Of a stretch of 64,000 nucleotides of DNA, positions 1-9,032 are shown one piece after another. This stretch comes from UBA1858 sp965227695 (GTDB lineage Bacteria; Pseudomonadota; Gammaproteobacteria; UBA4575). A program made the translations under genes and the position numbers. A model generated the notes under the pieces. It searched no databases. It was not told the origin of the DNA and saw only the letters and a list, made by a program, of their open reading frames with translations. Where the stretch lies: the NCBI GenBank assembly GCA_965227695.1, contig OZ245760.1:868001-932000 (forward strand), read 5' to 3'. How positions within the stretch are numbered: the stretch's first letter is position 1; each line of letters begins with the position of its first letter.

Positions 1-1185
1 TTGACAGTCGGCTTGATCCACCTCGCCTGAATGGACTCTGAGGCACATAAAGTCATAAGCCGCACGAAAACGTGGATGAGTTAAAAACTTTATGGCTTTT
101 TTATGATGCCTGTTTTTGAAGCGTTGCTGCAGTTTCCATATTTCACAAATCGTAATTGAAAATCTTTTGGGAATCGTTGTTATCGATGACTGATCCAGCA
201 CGGCAGTCCTGCCGGCTGACCATGCGCCTTCCGTATACGGGATGCCTTGCTCGGTTGTTTGTTTTAGTAACTGCAAATAAGGCTGCCACAATAGTATAGA
301 AAATATGAATGCAGGGTTGACCGATTTTCCGCTGGCAATTCGACTATCAGTATTTTCCAGTGCAGCAAAAATTAGCAAGCTGAATGTTTCATTGTGCTGC
401 ATGGCGCTGTGGGTGACCGGAAATAAGACAGGTAATAATTTATAGCGTTGCAATTCCTGGAAGCAGCGCAAGGCATAACCACTATGAAATAATTTTATTA
501 CTTCGTCGAATAACCTGGCGGGTGGGATGTCCTGCAGCAGACTGCCCAGTTTTTTTATCGGCTGTTTAGTGTGGTTATCAAGTTCCAGATCAAGTTTGGC
601 CTGGAACCGCAAGGCCCTGAGCATTCGGACCGGATCTTCCCGGTAACGGGTTGCTGCGTCACCTATAGTCGAGATCTTTCCCGTGATGAGGTCATCATAG
701 CCTGAGCAGTAATCGAGTACTTCAGATTTCTCGGTATCATAATAAAGTGCATTGATTGTAAAATCACGCCTTAAGGCGTCTTGTTCAATCGTGCCAAAAG
801 TATTATCTCTGACGATGCGGCCACTGGCGTCTGTGACAGAATGCTGATTATCCTCTGTCTTTGATGCGCGGAATGTGGAGACTTCGATATAGTTTCTTTT
901 GAAGTAAATATGAACAATTTGAAAGCGTCTGCCAATCAGTCGGCTATTATCAAATAATTCACATATCTGTTCCGGGCGGGCATTGGTGGCAATGTCAAAG
1001 TCCTTGGGCACCAGTCCAAGCACCAGGTCGCGAACACAGCCTCCTACCAGGTAAGCCTGGTAGTTTGCTTCAAGTAAAGTATCAACAACGAATCGGGCTT
1101 GATGGCAGATTTTGCTTTCATCAATCTGGTGTTTGCTGGATGGTATTCTTATAAGCTGGTGGTGTGAGTTTTTCTGGCTTTCCAC
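1..1185 (-). CDS. pcnB: Poly(A) polymerase I, 3' end cut off by window edge
   Basis: This enzyme adds 3' poly(A) tails to RNAs and so speeds their decay. The visible 395 codons hold the class II nucleotidyltransferase head: GGCVRD at about residues 48-53, the catalytic DFD at 62-64, RRDFTINAL near 139-147, and the DPVRMLRALRF helix typical of PcnB and CCA-adding enzymes. PcnB rather than CCA transferase is chosen from the long helical part after the head. The frame is still open at base 1. The E. coli protein has about 465 residues, so the basic C-terminal tail is missing. The GTG at 1183-1185 is my start because it sits just ahead of the conserved region; no strong ribosome site supports it, and the frame stays open further upstream without an ATG. 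Confidence 0.9.
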   Translation of the reverse strand, partial: MESQKNSHHQLIRIPSSKHQIDESKICHQARFVVDTLLEANYQAYLVGGCVRDLVLGLVPKDFDIATNARPEQICELFDNSRLIGRRFQIVHIYFKRNYIEVSTFRASKTEDNQHSVTDASGRIVRDNTFGTIEQDALRRDFTINALYYDTEKSEVLDYCSGYDDLITGKISTIGDAATRYREDPVRMLRALRFQAKLDLELDNHTKQPIKKLGSLLQDIPPARLFDEVIKLFHSGYALRCFQELQRYKLLPVLFPVTHSAMQHNETFSLLIFAALENTDSRIASGKSVNPAFIFSILLWQPYLQLLKQTTEQGIPYTEGAWSAGRTAVLDQSSITTIPKRFSITICEIWKLQQRFKNRHHKKAIKFLTHPRFRAAYDFMCLRVHSGEVDQADCQ

Positions 1186-1691
1186 AATGTTGTTCCAGCA
1201 ATATTTGTAATTAATATTGTAAAGGTGCGTTGACAGATTAGGTGTTGTTTTCTTAACAGGGTTGAGGTGAGATTATTATAGCTCTTTTCTTTGTTTCGCG
1301 TGATATTTCGCGCAGTATTGTTGCACTGAATAATAAGGTGAAGCGAGCACCGCTTTGGGCGCGAACCCGAGCACGTGCCAGTCAGTCCGCACTAAGCAAC
1401 TGCATAAAGCCTTCACTGGTATCTGACTTGTAAAAACTATAGTTTAACAGATAAGGAGATGAAATTATTATTGGTTATTAAATATCCATTTCATGCTCTT
1501 TGACCGGGACTGAATGCCATTGTGAAATAACCCGTCACTGAATAACAGCCGGGGACAGGCATCAGGGATCGGTTGCTTTGGGTGCAGACATGAAGCGGCC
1601 GGCTTATCTGGAATATTGTGCAGAGTGATATGCCTGTACAGGGTTCAATCAAGCAATAATTGTTTCTTCCGCCGTTGATAACTATTTTGCC
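1186..1691. other. Intergenic stretch without a supported gene
   Basis: About 500 bases lie between the pcnB start and the glnB stop, both on the minus strand. The longest tempting frame is a 14-codon ORF near 1459 whose AAGGAG abuts its ATG, too close to act as a ribosome site. I see no strong hairpin with a T-run and no tRNA-like fold. The pcnB promoter should lie here but no clear hexamers stand out. Confidence 0.5.
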
Positions 1692-2030
1692 TTAAAGTGC
1701 CTCTTCACCTGTTTCGCCGGTTCGTATTCGAACTGATTGCTCCAGATTTGTGATAAAAATTTTGCCATCACCGATTTTCCCGGTTTTGGCTGTGCGAGTG
1801 ATCACCTCGATTGCTTCCTCGACACGCGCTGTAGGTACAGCGATCTCAATTTTCAGTTTAGGTAGAAAGTCGATGACATACTCAGCGCCACGATAGAGTT
1901 CCGTATGCCCTTTTTGGCGACCAAAACCTTTTACTTCTGTCACGGTTAAGCCTTGTATTCCCTGCTCGGTGAGGGCTTCCCGGACATCATCCAGTTTGAA
2001 TGGTTTGATGATAGCAGTGACTAGCTTCAT
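1692..2030 (-). CDS. glnB: Nitrogen regulatory protein PII
   Basis: PII is a small trimeric signal protein that senses 2-oxoglutarate, ATP/ADP and, through uridylylation, glutamine, and controls glutamine synthetase adenylylation and nitrogen transcription. The 112-residue protein starts MKLVTAIIKPFKLDDV. Tyr51 in the T-loop (ELYRGAEY) is the uridylylation site, and the C-terminal PII signature TAKTGKIGDGKIFI is intact. The frame extends upstream, but ATG 2028-2030 has an excellent AAGGAG seven bases before it, so this start is used. No amtB lies next to it, which favours glnB over glnK, although the two cannot be told apart with certainty from sequence. Confidence 0.95.
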   Translation of the reverse strand: MKLVTAIIKPFKLDDVREALTEQGIQGLTVTEVKGFGRQKGHTELYRGAEYVIDFLPKLKIEIAVPTARVEEAIEVITRTAKTGKIGDGKIFITNLEQSVRIRTGETGEEAL

Positions 2031-2145
2031 TGATATCTCCTTAAGTTTGGTACCCAATGGGCAAAGTATGCCATTGAATCATCCATCAAGCAGCAAGAAA
2101 TAGACAAAAACATCAACTCAGAAGAGAGGATGAAATGTCTGTGAA

Positions 2146-3129
2146 TCATGGTTTACGTGCCGAAAGGATAGACCTTACCGGCGCAGGGTAGCCTTCTATG
2201 GTGCGGGTTGGATCGCAGGGGTCAAGAAAGTTATCCAGCGAATGGTTTTTAGTCCATGCAGTTGAACGTTGTTCATCCGGTTGGGTACTTTTTGAATGAT
2301 GCCATTGTGTATTCACGAACCCAGCGCGGCTTAACCATGTTTTTAAGGCATCAATACTTGGCAGACTCCATACATTCCGCATCCCGGCGTAGCGCTTTTC
2401 CGGGATCAATACAGAATTATCATTGCTCGTGATCACTAAAGTTTCGAGGATGAGTTCTCCGCCTGGCGCTATTGCTGAAAATAAATTGTTCAAATGTTCC
2501 AGCGGGTTGCGTCGATGATATAAAACACCCATAGAAAAAGCGATGTCAAACTCGTTGAGCTCCCCCGGGAGCTGCTCAAAAGTGATGGGTAGCAAATGTG
2601 CCGGTAAGCGGTCGTCAATGTTTTGGGTCAAGGCAAAATGTTGCGCGAGAAAGATAGCGGTTGGGTCTACACCAACGACAGATTTTGCCCCATCTCCCAG
2701 CATGCGCAGCATATAATAGCCATTGCCGCATCCTACATCGAGAATGCTTTTATTTTTCAAGTTCGGAGAGATGTTCTGTATGCGTTGCCATTTCTGATCA
2801 CAACGCCACTCACTATCAATATAAGTGCCAAAAAAACGGAATGGCCCTTTTCGCCATGGACCCAGTGTTTTGAATATTTGTGTAATATCTTTTTCGCCGG
2901 CTATGTTATTTTCTTCAGGCAATCCTATTTCTATGACGGGACGGTCAAACATGCAGTGTGATGTGCTTAATGCGGATAAATTATTTATCGAGGCCATCCA
3001 ATTGTTGAAATGGCCATGTGAAGGTTTGGCGAAAAAATCTTCAAGTAATGATTTTACTTTGTTTTTCCATCCGGTATCAGTAGACAAGTGGCAGCTCTCG
3101 AACAAATGAGAGTAGTTTTCAATATTCAT
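2146..3129 (-). CDS. cmoB: tRNA U34 carboxymethyltransferase CmoB
   Basis: CmoB transfers the carboxymethyl group of carboxy-S-adenosylmethionine to 5-hydroxyuridine 34, giving cmo5U in tRNAs that read four-codon boxes. The 327-residue protein matches the family length (323 in E. coli). It has the N-terminal CmoB helical region and a Rossmann methyltransferase core with motif I LDVGCGNGYYMLRML at about 128-142 and GVDPT just after. Its ATG overlaps the cmoA stop in an ATGA, so the two are translated together; CmoA makes the cofactor that CmoB uses. The C-terminus ends soon after the usual SLDNFLDP and EGYPAPVR segments. Confidence 0.96.
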   Translation of the reverse strand: MNIENYSHLFESCHLSTDTGWKNKVKSLLEDFFAKPSHGHFNNWMASINNLSALSTSHCMFDRPVIEIGLPEENNIAGEKDITQIFKTLGPWRKGPFRFFGTYIDSEWRCDQKWQRIQNISPNLKNKSILDVGCGNGYYMLRMLGDGAKSVVGVDPTAIFLAQHFALTQNIDDRLPAHLLPITFEQLPGELNEFDIAFSMGVLYHRRNPLEHLNNLFSAIAPGGELILETLVITSNDNSVLIPEKRYAGMRNVWSLPSIDALKTWLSRAGFVNTQWHHSKSTQPDEQRSTAWTKNHSLDNFLDPCDPTRTIEGYPAPVRSILSARKP

Positions 3130-3851
3130 TTAATTGCCAGGATGGAGACGAAGTTAATACATTGAAACCAAACCAAGGAATGTGAAAAACCGATCGTGGC
3201 CAGACGCTGTTGATGGGTACCAAGTGGCTCTCTGATTAATACGTTTTCCAGGGCTTTTCGTTTTTGACTTATTTCAAGCTGGCTATACTTATTCGCCGAT
3301 TTAAAGCGGGTATGCAATTGCTGGTATAAATCTTCATGCCATGCATCTTCGAATATGATTTTTTCTGTCAAGATACAGACGCCTCCACTGACTAATCCCC
3401 GGTAGATGTTTTCGAGTAAGGCTTGTCTTTTTTGGATGGGTAAAAACTGAAGGGTCAGGTTTAGAATAACAACGGATGCATTGTTGATATTGACATCGCA
3501 GATATCGTTTTTCTGAACCATGATTTTATCATTTGCGCGTGCTTGTTGTATTAGTGTTTCACAGCGCCGAGTCATGGCAGCCGAGTTGTCAATCGCATAT
3601 ATATTGACAGCCAGATCATGACAGTGATGATAAACAGACAATGCTGCGGTACCATGAGAACAGCCCAGGTCATAACAGTTGGTGTCTGTGCGCAAAAAAT
3701 GCGATGCGATTGGTCCCATGTTGGCGATAAGCGTGCGATAGCCGGGTACGGAGCGATCGACCATATCGTCAAATGCTTCACTGACAGATTGGTCGAAAGT
3801 GAAATCCTCGATGTTCCTGATGGGGTTTCTGTATATTGTGTCTTCACTCAT
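3126..3851 (-). CDS. cmoA: Carboxy-S-adenosyl-L-methionine synthase CmoA
   Basis: CmoA converts SAM and prephenate into carboxy-SAM, the donor used by CmoB for wobble uridine modification. The 241-residue protein (E. coli 247) carries the SAM-binding stretch YDLGCSHGTAALSV and the FTFDQSVSEAFDDMVDRSVPGY entry region of the family. The frame runs about 40 codons further upstream, but that part is not like CmoA; the ATG at 3849-3851 (MSEDTIYRNP) gives the family start. It is the first gene of the cmoA-cmoB pair, overlapping cmoB by four bases. Confidence 0.95.
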   Translation of the reverse strand: MSEDTIYRNPIRNIEDFTFDQSVSEAFDDMVDRSVPGYRTLIANMGPIASHFLRTDTNCYDLGCSHGTAALSVYHHCHDLAVNIYAIDNSAAMTRRCETLIQQARANDKIMVQKNDICDVNINNASVVILNLTLQFLPIQKRQALLENIYRGLVSGGVCILTEKIIFEDAWHEDLYQQLHTRFKSANKYSQLEISQKRKALENVLIREPLGTHQQRLATIGFSHSLVWFQCINFVSILAIK

Positions 3852-4237
3852 GAATAGTTTTGCAGCTGAGCATGGGTATATTTGGACGACATAATTATCA
3901 TTCGTTTTATTATTCTGCACCAGTGATATGCTGGTAACTACAGACAGGTTCTGTCCTGGCGTGCCTATCAACACTCCCGGGTTGATAGCCTGTAGTGGAT
4001 CTTTATATGGTTAACTTAGTTGTCTGATAGAGAAATTGTATGTGTCGGATGTTAGCAAATTTTGAACAGTTGGTCTTAGCCCTGTCGCGATAGAGATATT
4101 CCATCAAGGCAGGCTGGTCCGGTTATCAGTCTTGCGCGTCTGGCATTGATAATGGTTTCCCGGCGCTGACCGTTTTACTGATGTATGGATTGATGCAGTT
4201 AACAACTTCAATGCATATCGATAAGGATGTAACAACA
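3852..4237. other. Intergenic stretch upstream of cmoA, with an 8-bp inverted repeat
   Basis: These 386 bases separate cmoA from the diguanylate cyclase stop. A perfect hairpin with 8-bp arms CTATCAAC/GTTGATAG and an 8-base loop lies at 3965-3988, about 115 bases before the cmoA start. It has no T-run on either side, so it could be an operator or leader structure as well as a weak terminator. I see no supported gene here. Confidence 0.45.
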
Positions 4238-5353
4238 CTAATTATCTAAATATACTACCCGGTCACGCCCGCTCTGTTTGGCTTGATATAGTGCTTTGTC
4301 GGCACGTTGCAACAACTGGCGCCCTACCAGTCTGGAGTCTGAGGGGACAGTTTCGCGGAAGTTGATGGTGGAAATCCCAACTGAAACAGTAATGTTCGTA
4401 TTTATATTGCCGCTACTGAACCGGGTGTCGGATATGATTGAGCGTATACGTTCGGCAATCTCGATGGCTTTGCTTTCTCCGCTTTGTCCCAATAAAACGG
4501 CGAATTCTTCCCCGCCGTAACGGGCGACAACATCAATGGACCTGATCTGGGCACGGACTAGTTCTGCAACTTTCTTTAAAACCTCATCACCAATATCGTG
4601 TCCAAAACTGTCATTGATGACTTTGAAATGATCAATATCAATAAACAGGCAGCTTAGACTGGTGCCCAGTCTTTTGTTTCTGGAAATCTCCTCATCAAGG
4701 CGTTGATCGAAGAAGCGACGATTATTGATGCCGGTTAAAGCATCGGTCAATCCGGCCTGCTTTAACTTTTCATGGGCGATTGCCGTGTGTAGGCAGGTTG
4801 CCAGTACTGCGGCAAGATGTTGCAGGAAATCCGTGGCATTTCCTTTCTGGAATCGTTCGGGTTTGTAGCTGCCAAGATTCAAACTGCCCAATAAGCGATT
4901 ATTCCTTTGCAAAGGCAGCAGCGCAATACTTTCAGGGTATCTCTGGGTAGCAAGAAACAAAGTGCGATGTTTTGCCAGATCAAATTTCCCCAAAGACGGT
5001 TTGCGGTTCATGCCATATATTTGTCTTACATGGTTAATATCGGGGAGTAGTTGCAATGTTTGTTGGCTGTCGGGATTTTCCCCGGATTCTTTCAGTAATT
5101 TATATATTTTTCTTTCTTCGTCATGAAGGATGATTGTAAGCACGTCCCAGCCAAAAGTGGAGCGGCTATGATGCGAAATAATCTGAAGCAGTTCAGATAA
5201 AGAACTACAGCTTAATAGCTTTAGCTCGAGATACTGGAATTTTTTTAGAATCTTTTCATTGTTACGGGCATCATCATAGAGTGCCTCTAAACGCTGTCTC
5301 AACGTATCTATTTCGTTGAGTTCCAATTTTGTTTGTTTGGGTTGCGCAGCCAT
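4238..5353 (-). CDS. GAF domain diguanylate cyclase
   Basis: This 371-residue protein should make cyclic di-GMP from two GTP. A short helical start is followed by a GAF-like sensor domain (about 45-195) and a GGDEF domain (about 205-370). The active site reads GGEEF (near 280-284), with DIDHFKVINDSFGHDIGD upstream for metal and GTP binding. The product-inhibition I-site RxxD is present as RSID, five residues before GGEEF, so feedback control is likely. There is no signal peptide or membrane segment, so it acts in the cytoplasm. It lies nine bases after the GGDEF-EAL gene and is probably its operon partner. The GAF ligand is unknown. Confidence 0.92.
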   Translation of the reverse strand: MAAQPKQTKLELNEIDTLRQRLEALYDDARNNEKILKKFQYLELKLLSCSSLSELLQIISHHSRSTFGWDVLTIILHDEERKIYKLLKESGENPDSQQTLQLLPDINHVRQIYGMNRKPSLGKFDLAKHRTLFLATQRYPESIALLPLQRNNRLLGSLNLGSYKPERFQKGNATDFLQHLAAVLATCLHTAIAHEKLKQAGLTDALTGINNRRFFDQRLDEEISRNKRLGTSLSCLFIDIDHFKVINDSFGHDIGDEVLKKVAELVRAQIRSIDVVARYGGEEFAVLLGQSGESKAIEIAERIRSIISDTRFSSGNINTNITVSVGISTINFRETVPSDSRLVGRQLLQRADKALYQAKQSGRDRVVYLDN

Positions 5354-5362
5354 GAGTAATAC

Positions 5363-7870
5363 CTAATGTAATAACTTCAGTCCATTCATCGGTATTGGAG
5401 AACCCATTGCGTAACCCTGGGCAAAATCCACGCCAAGCTTACGTAACTGCTCGACTACCTCTTCGCTTTCTGCACATTCAGCAATAGTTCCAATGCCCAT
5501 CACATGTCCAAGCTGGTTGATAGCCTCCACCATTGCATAGTCAATTGTATCGCTGGACATATCAGTGACAAAGCTGCCATCAATTTTCAGGTAGTCCACT
5601 GGCAGGTTTTTGAGGTAGGTAAATGAAGATAAGCCACTGCCAAAGTCATCAAGTGCAAAACAGCAGCCAATGGTTTTTAGTTCCTTGATCAGATGGCTGG
5701 CCTGTGCAAGATTATTAATTGCGGCTGTTTCGGTAATTTCAAAGCACACTTGCTGGGGGTCGACCTCCGAACTTTCAATTTCATCCTTGATGAATTTTAG
5801 CAGCTTGTCATCATTGAGAGAGTTCCCGGACAGATTGATGGCGATATGTACACCGGATTTTTCGCCAAATGTATCATTGTAACTATGTAAGGCAGTATGT
5901 ATGACCCAGCGGTCAACATTTGGCATTAAGCCATAACGTTCTGCAGCAGGGATGAAGCTTCCCGGCATAATGATATTGCCATTGGCATCATTTAAACGTA
6001 GTAGTAATTCATAATGCTGGGTGGCGCGGTTAGCTAAAGAAAGAGAAACGATGGGCTGGCAATACAACATGAACCGATCTTCCTGGAGAGCGCCTGTTAT
6101 ACCCGCTGCACGCAGTATTTCAGCATGCTTGCGTGTTAGCTCGTCATCATCTGTCTGGTAGGTATGGATCTGGTTGCGGCCCCGTTCTTTTGCTGAAAAA
6201 CACGTCAGTTCGGCACGTGTCAGCATTTGTGCTGGCTCTGGTGACTCTTTCGTTACTGGAACAATGCCAACGCTGAGGCCAAGCTCGAATGATTGTGAAT
6301 CCCAGGAAAAACTATGATTCTGGAATTCATCAATAAGTGACTGGGCAGTACGTTTTGCGTTTTCCAGTGTATGGTTAACCAGAAGTATGGCGAATTCGTC
6401 TCCACCAAGACGGCCAATATAATCTATGCTGCGAGTTTTGGAATGCAGAACATGGGCCACTTCTTTTAAAATATGATCTCCTGCGGAATGTCCTGCCTGC
6501 GCGTTGATGATTTTAAACTGGTTGATATCCACGTAACACAGGACATGTTGCACATCATGTATGGCAGCGCTGGCAATCGATTTTTCCAGCTGATACTCAA
6601 ATTCCTGTCTGTTGAGCAAGCCGGTTAATGCATCATGTGAGGCGCGATGTTGTATTTCATTGGCAAGACGTCTGGTTTCTGAAAGATCTTTTATTATGAT
6701 AACTGCTCCATATACATTATGCTCGGCGGGGCAGTGTGGTGCGATGCTGATTTCCACGGCACGTTCATCATTCTGGTTGTTTACCAGTAATATGTTCTGG
6801 TTAATATGGATGGTGCGTTTTTCCTGTATGGCCGTATGCCCGGGTATCTCAAATCTTTCACGCTTGTCGGAATCAATCAAACGTATAATTTCCCGGATAT
6901 TATGCCCTTCGGCTTCAAAGGCCGGCCAGCCCGTCAGGCTCTCAGCGACCGGATTCATGTGAACAATTGCCAGGTTGTGATCTGTAATGAACACGCCTTC
7001 TTTCAACAGCTCCAGAGTGAGTTTGTTGCGCGTTTGCTCTTCCAGTAATTCGGCCTCAATGCGCATTAAATGGCTTTGATCCTGAATAACAAGCGCGTAG
7101 CCGGAAGCACTGTTAGACGCATCGTTTAGTGTGACAGCACAGCGTATATGAGTTGTGCCGGAATTATTGCTGATTGTGACCAGACCCGATGCTCTCGATT
7201 GACTTTGTTTTGATTCGGAGAGCAGACGATGAAAACTGTTTTGGCCCTGCTCTCCAAGAATAAGGTCAACCGGCATGCCAAGTGAATCTGCGGAATCGAG
7301 GCCAAGTATTTCACACGCGGTATCATTGACATGTGTAATCGTGTGGTCTTTGTCGAGCAGAATAAATCCGACACAGGCACTGTTAAGCAAGTCATCCACG
7401 ACCTCTATTTCATCTGGTTGTGTCAGTATGGCTTTTTTGTTCAGAACCGGAATTTTATCGTTACTGTGTTGCGCCTGATTTATATTTGTGTCGTTGGCGG
7501 ATGCGGCTGTACAACTAATCAGGGCGCCGGGCAGACTTTTAATATCTGCTGTTGAACATAATATGATGCCTTCACCCAGTGATGGGTGGTTCTCGAGATC
7601 CTGGCGCATCAATTCAAAGTCATTGGGTCTGCGCAGGATAAAAATTTTGGTAAACGGATTTACTACCTTGACCCAGTTGGCGATCTTCAGAGGGTCGTCC
7701 AGATGGTGACCCAATACAATAATGTCGGCATCAAGATTTCCTGACTTTAGTACCTCGGAGAGTTGCGACTCGCTGGTGTAATTGGATAAGGCGACGGGAG
7801 GCGGTATTTGCCGACACAAATATGACCAAAGATCTTTGCCAATATTAATTAATGAGACTTTAGCGGCCAT
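5363..7870 (-). CDS. PAS-PAS-GGDEF-EAL c-di-GMP turnover protein
   Basis: The 835-residue protein begins with a receiver-like region (1-120, ADIIVLGHHLDDP) that lacks a clear phosphorylation triad, followed by two PAS domains (about 155-400), a GGDEF domain with intact GGDEF (near 489-493) and I-site RSID, and an EAL phosphodiesterase domain (about 585-830). The EAL part has ELLLR in place of EALLR, plus AINLSGNSL, FEITETAA, DDFGSG, KIDGSF and FAQGY, so the metal-binding residues look complete. Both synthesis and hydrolysis are thus possible. No membrane segments are seen. It sits between the small ribbon-helix-helix gene and the GAF-GGDEF gene in one minus-strand run. Confidence 0.93.
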   Translation of the reverse strand: MAAKVSLINIGKDLWSYLCRQIPPPVALSNYTSESQLSEVLKSGNLDADIIVLGHHLDDPLKIANWVKVVNPFTKIFILRRPNDFELMRQDLENHPSLGEGIILCSTADIKSLPGALISCTAASANDTNINQAQHSNDKIPVLNKKAILTQPDEIEVVDDLLNSACVGFILLDKDHTITHVNDTACEILGLDSADSLGMPVDLILGEQGQNSFHRLLSESKQSQSRASGLVTISNNSGTTHIRCAVTLNDASNSASGYALVIQDQSHLMRIEAELLEEQTRNKLTLELLKEGVFITDHNLAIVHMNPVAESLTGWPAFEAEGHNIREIIRLIDSDKRERFEIPGHTAIQEKRTIHINQNILLVNNQNDERAVEISIAPHCPAEHNVYGAVIIIKDLSETRRLANEIQHRASHDALTGLLNRQEFEYQLEKSIASAAIHDVQHVLCYVDINQFKIINAQAGHSAGDHILKEVAHVLHSKTRSIDYIGRLGGDEFAILLVNHTLENAKRTAQSLIDEFQNHSFSWDSQSFELGLSVGIVPVTKESPEPAQMLTRAELTCFSAKERGRNQIHTYQTDDDELTRKHAEILRAAGITGALQEDRFMLYCQPIVSLSLANRATQHYELLLRLNDANGNIIMPGSFIPAAERYGLMPNVDRWVIHTALHSYNDTFGEKSGVHIAINLSGNSLNDDKLLKFIKDEIESSEVDPQQVCFEITETAAINNLAQASHLIKELKTIGCCFALDDFGSGLSSFTYLKNLPVDYLKIDGSFVTDMSSDTIDYAMVEAINQLGHVMGIGTIAECAESEEVVEQLRKLGVDFAQGYAMGSPIPMNGLKLLH

Positions 7871-7922
7871 ATTTATGTGACTTTATTGTGCATATCTTGA
7901 CGGAGATCTTTAATGGCGTCAT

Positions 7923-8108
7923 TCATCGTGCTTCGCCTTCAAACATGTCGCTTTGTGCTCTTTCACGTAAATACTCCCGAATCCACTGGCGAACAAGTCG
8001 CGAAGCATTGTCATCTTCCATTTTTACGGAACGCATAAACTCGTCGCGTAGCGATCGTGGAATCCTAACCTGAAGCAGGGCGGGGTCAGTAGGGTGTTTG
8101 TCTGCCAA
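7923..8108 (-). CDS. Small ribbon-helix-helix type protein
   Basis: The 61-residue protein contains LQVRIPRSLRDEFMRSV (a beta strand then helix) followed by DNASRLVRQWIREYL, the pattern of ribbon-helix-helix (CopG/Arc-like) DNA-binding proteins. No toxin gene is beside it. It lies 52 bases upstream of the GGDEF-EAL gene on the same strand, so it may be a local regulator of this c-di-GMP operon or simply co-transcribed. The fold call comes from sequence pattern alone. Confidence 0.7.
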   Translation of the reverse strand: MADKHPTDPALLQVRIPRSLRDEFMRSVKMEDDNASRLVRQWIREYLRERAQSDMFEGEAR

Positions 8109-8211
8109 ATCAATACTCTAATCATTATCAAGTAATGACAGAAGTATGACAATTAATCAGATAACTTACAAGTGGTTGTTTAAGAAAAGTGTATAAGCTA
8201 GTGATTTAATG

Positions 8212-8227
8212 TGTGATCTTGATCATA
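8212..8227. promoter_or_regulatory. Possible CRP/FNR-family binding site
   Basis: TGTGATCTTGATCATA is close to the CRP consensus TGTGA-N6-TCACA and also contains the FNR-like TGATC..GATCA core. It lies about 105 bases before the ribbon-helix-helix start, a usual place for activation of the c-di-GMP operon. One matching site is weak evidence. Confidence 0.35.
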
Positions 8228-8574
8228 ACCCCAATAAATACATAGTCAAGCACTGTTCCCAGCATGGTCATTCACTGTAGTTGCAATAAAAAGTCCGGGT
8301 GTGGTTGATTCCGTGGGCAGGTTAAACAAATAGCGTTTTAAATCTATTGATTGAGGTGTGGTTTATTCCTGGCGACAGGAGCGAACCGGAAACATGAGGC
8401 CCGCAGTTTATGTTATTGAGATAAAACAGTGAAAAATTGCATTGAGGCTGATTAAGTCTCCGGATTTACTAAAGACAGGATCTGGTGATGTCGCCGGGAT
8501 TGTCTTGCGCTACGATTCAAGGGCACCGAATCATGTTTTCGCACGCGAGCAGATTCAGTTTATTACACAGATAA
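8228..8574. other. Intergenic stretch, nothing recognised
   Basis: A plus-strand frame at 8442-8750 starts here, but its protein is Arg/His-rich without a recognisable pattern and it lies opposite the better-looking minus-strand gene, so it is not called. No clear riboswitch, hairpin with T-run or RNA gene is seen. Confidence 0.4.
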
Positions 8575-8847
8575 TCAATGGCTTACGATATATGGGACGA
8601 CGTAGTCATGCTCGTTTAAGTGGATATAAATCAGATTCTGGCCATGTTGCGAGTCGCAGGCGCCGAGAACAACACGATCCTGTTCCAAGGCATGTTTCAG
8701 GGCCTGTGGGGTCTCACATATTGCATGGGCGACCAATTCCAGCTGGGTGAGTAATGTTTTGCGGAGTTTTTGCACGGTAGAACATGAAAAGTCGATGTCT
8801 TGCCGGCGCAAAATAATTTCATCTTGGCGAAAGGCGGGTAGAGACAT
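8575..8847 (-). CDS. Small Fur-controlled protein of unknown function
   Basis: I do not recognise this 90-residue protein. It starts MSLPAFRQDE and ends with VVLGACDSQHGQNLIYIHLN followed by EHDYVVPYIVSH, a soluble pattern with mixed strands; it has two Cys in its middle and no signal peptide. The frame is open ten codons further up, but that start would lie inside the Fur box. ATG 8845-8847 lies only 15 bases from the box and has no ribosome site, so the true start may be internal, or the message may be nearly leaderless. Iron-repressed expression is inferred from the box. A plus-strand frame overlaps it but looks less protein-like. Confidence 0.5.
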   Translation of the reverse strand: MSLPAFRQDEIILRRQDIDFSCSTVQKLRKTLLTQLELVAHAICETPQALKHALEQDRVVLGACDSQHGQNLIYIHLNEHDYVVPYIVSH

Positions 8848-8861
8848 AATATGAATACGAA

Positions 8862-8876
8862 TGATAATGATTCTCA
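8862..8876. promoter_or_regulatory. Fur box
   Basis: TGATAATGATTCTCA matches the 7-1-7 Fur consensus TGATAATnATTATCA at 14 of 15 positions. It sits at the 5' end of the small minus-strand gene, and about 155 bases before the J-domain gene on the plus strand. Iron-dependent repression of the minus-strand gene is the simplest reading. Confidence 0.75.
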
Positions 8877-9032
8877 TATTCTATTTATCAATCGCTGGTT
8901 TTTCAAGTCTATTTGATACGTGGCAGGCGGCTAAGCACCCGCCCGGTTCCGGGTGACACTTAAAGGAAAGCCGGATTATGCCGATGTCGATGTGATTACT
9001 ATCACTCGATGACATTGTTCTAATTATTACAA

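Noticed and set aside
8442..8750. Plus-strand frame of 102 codons with several Arg and His
   Set aside because: It lies opposite the small gene with the Fur box, has no ribosome site, and its composition is not protein-like.
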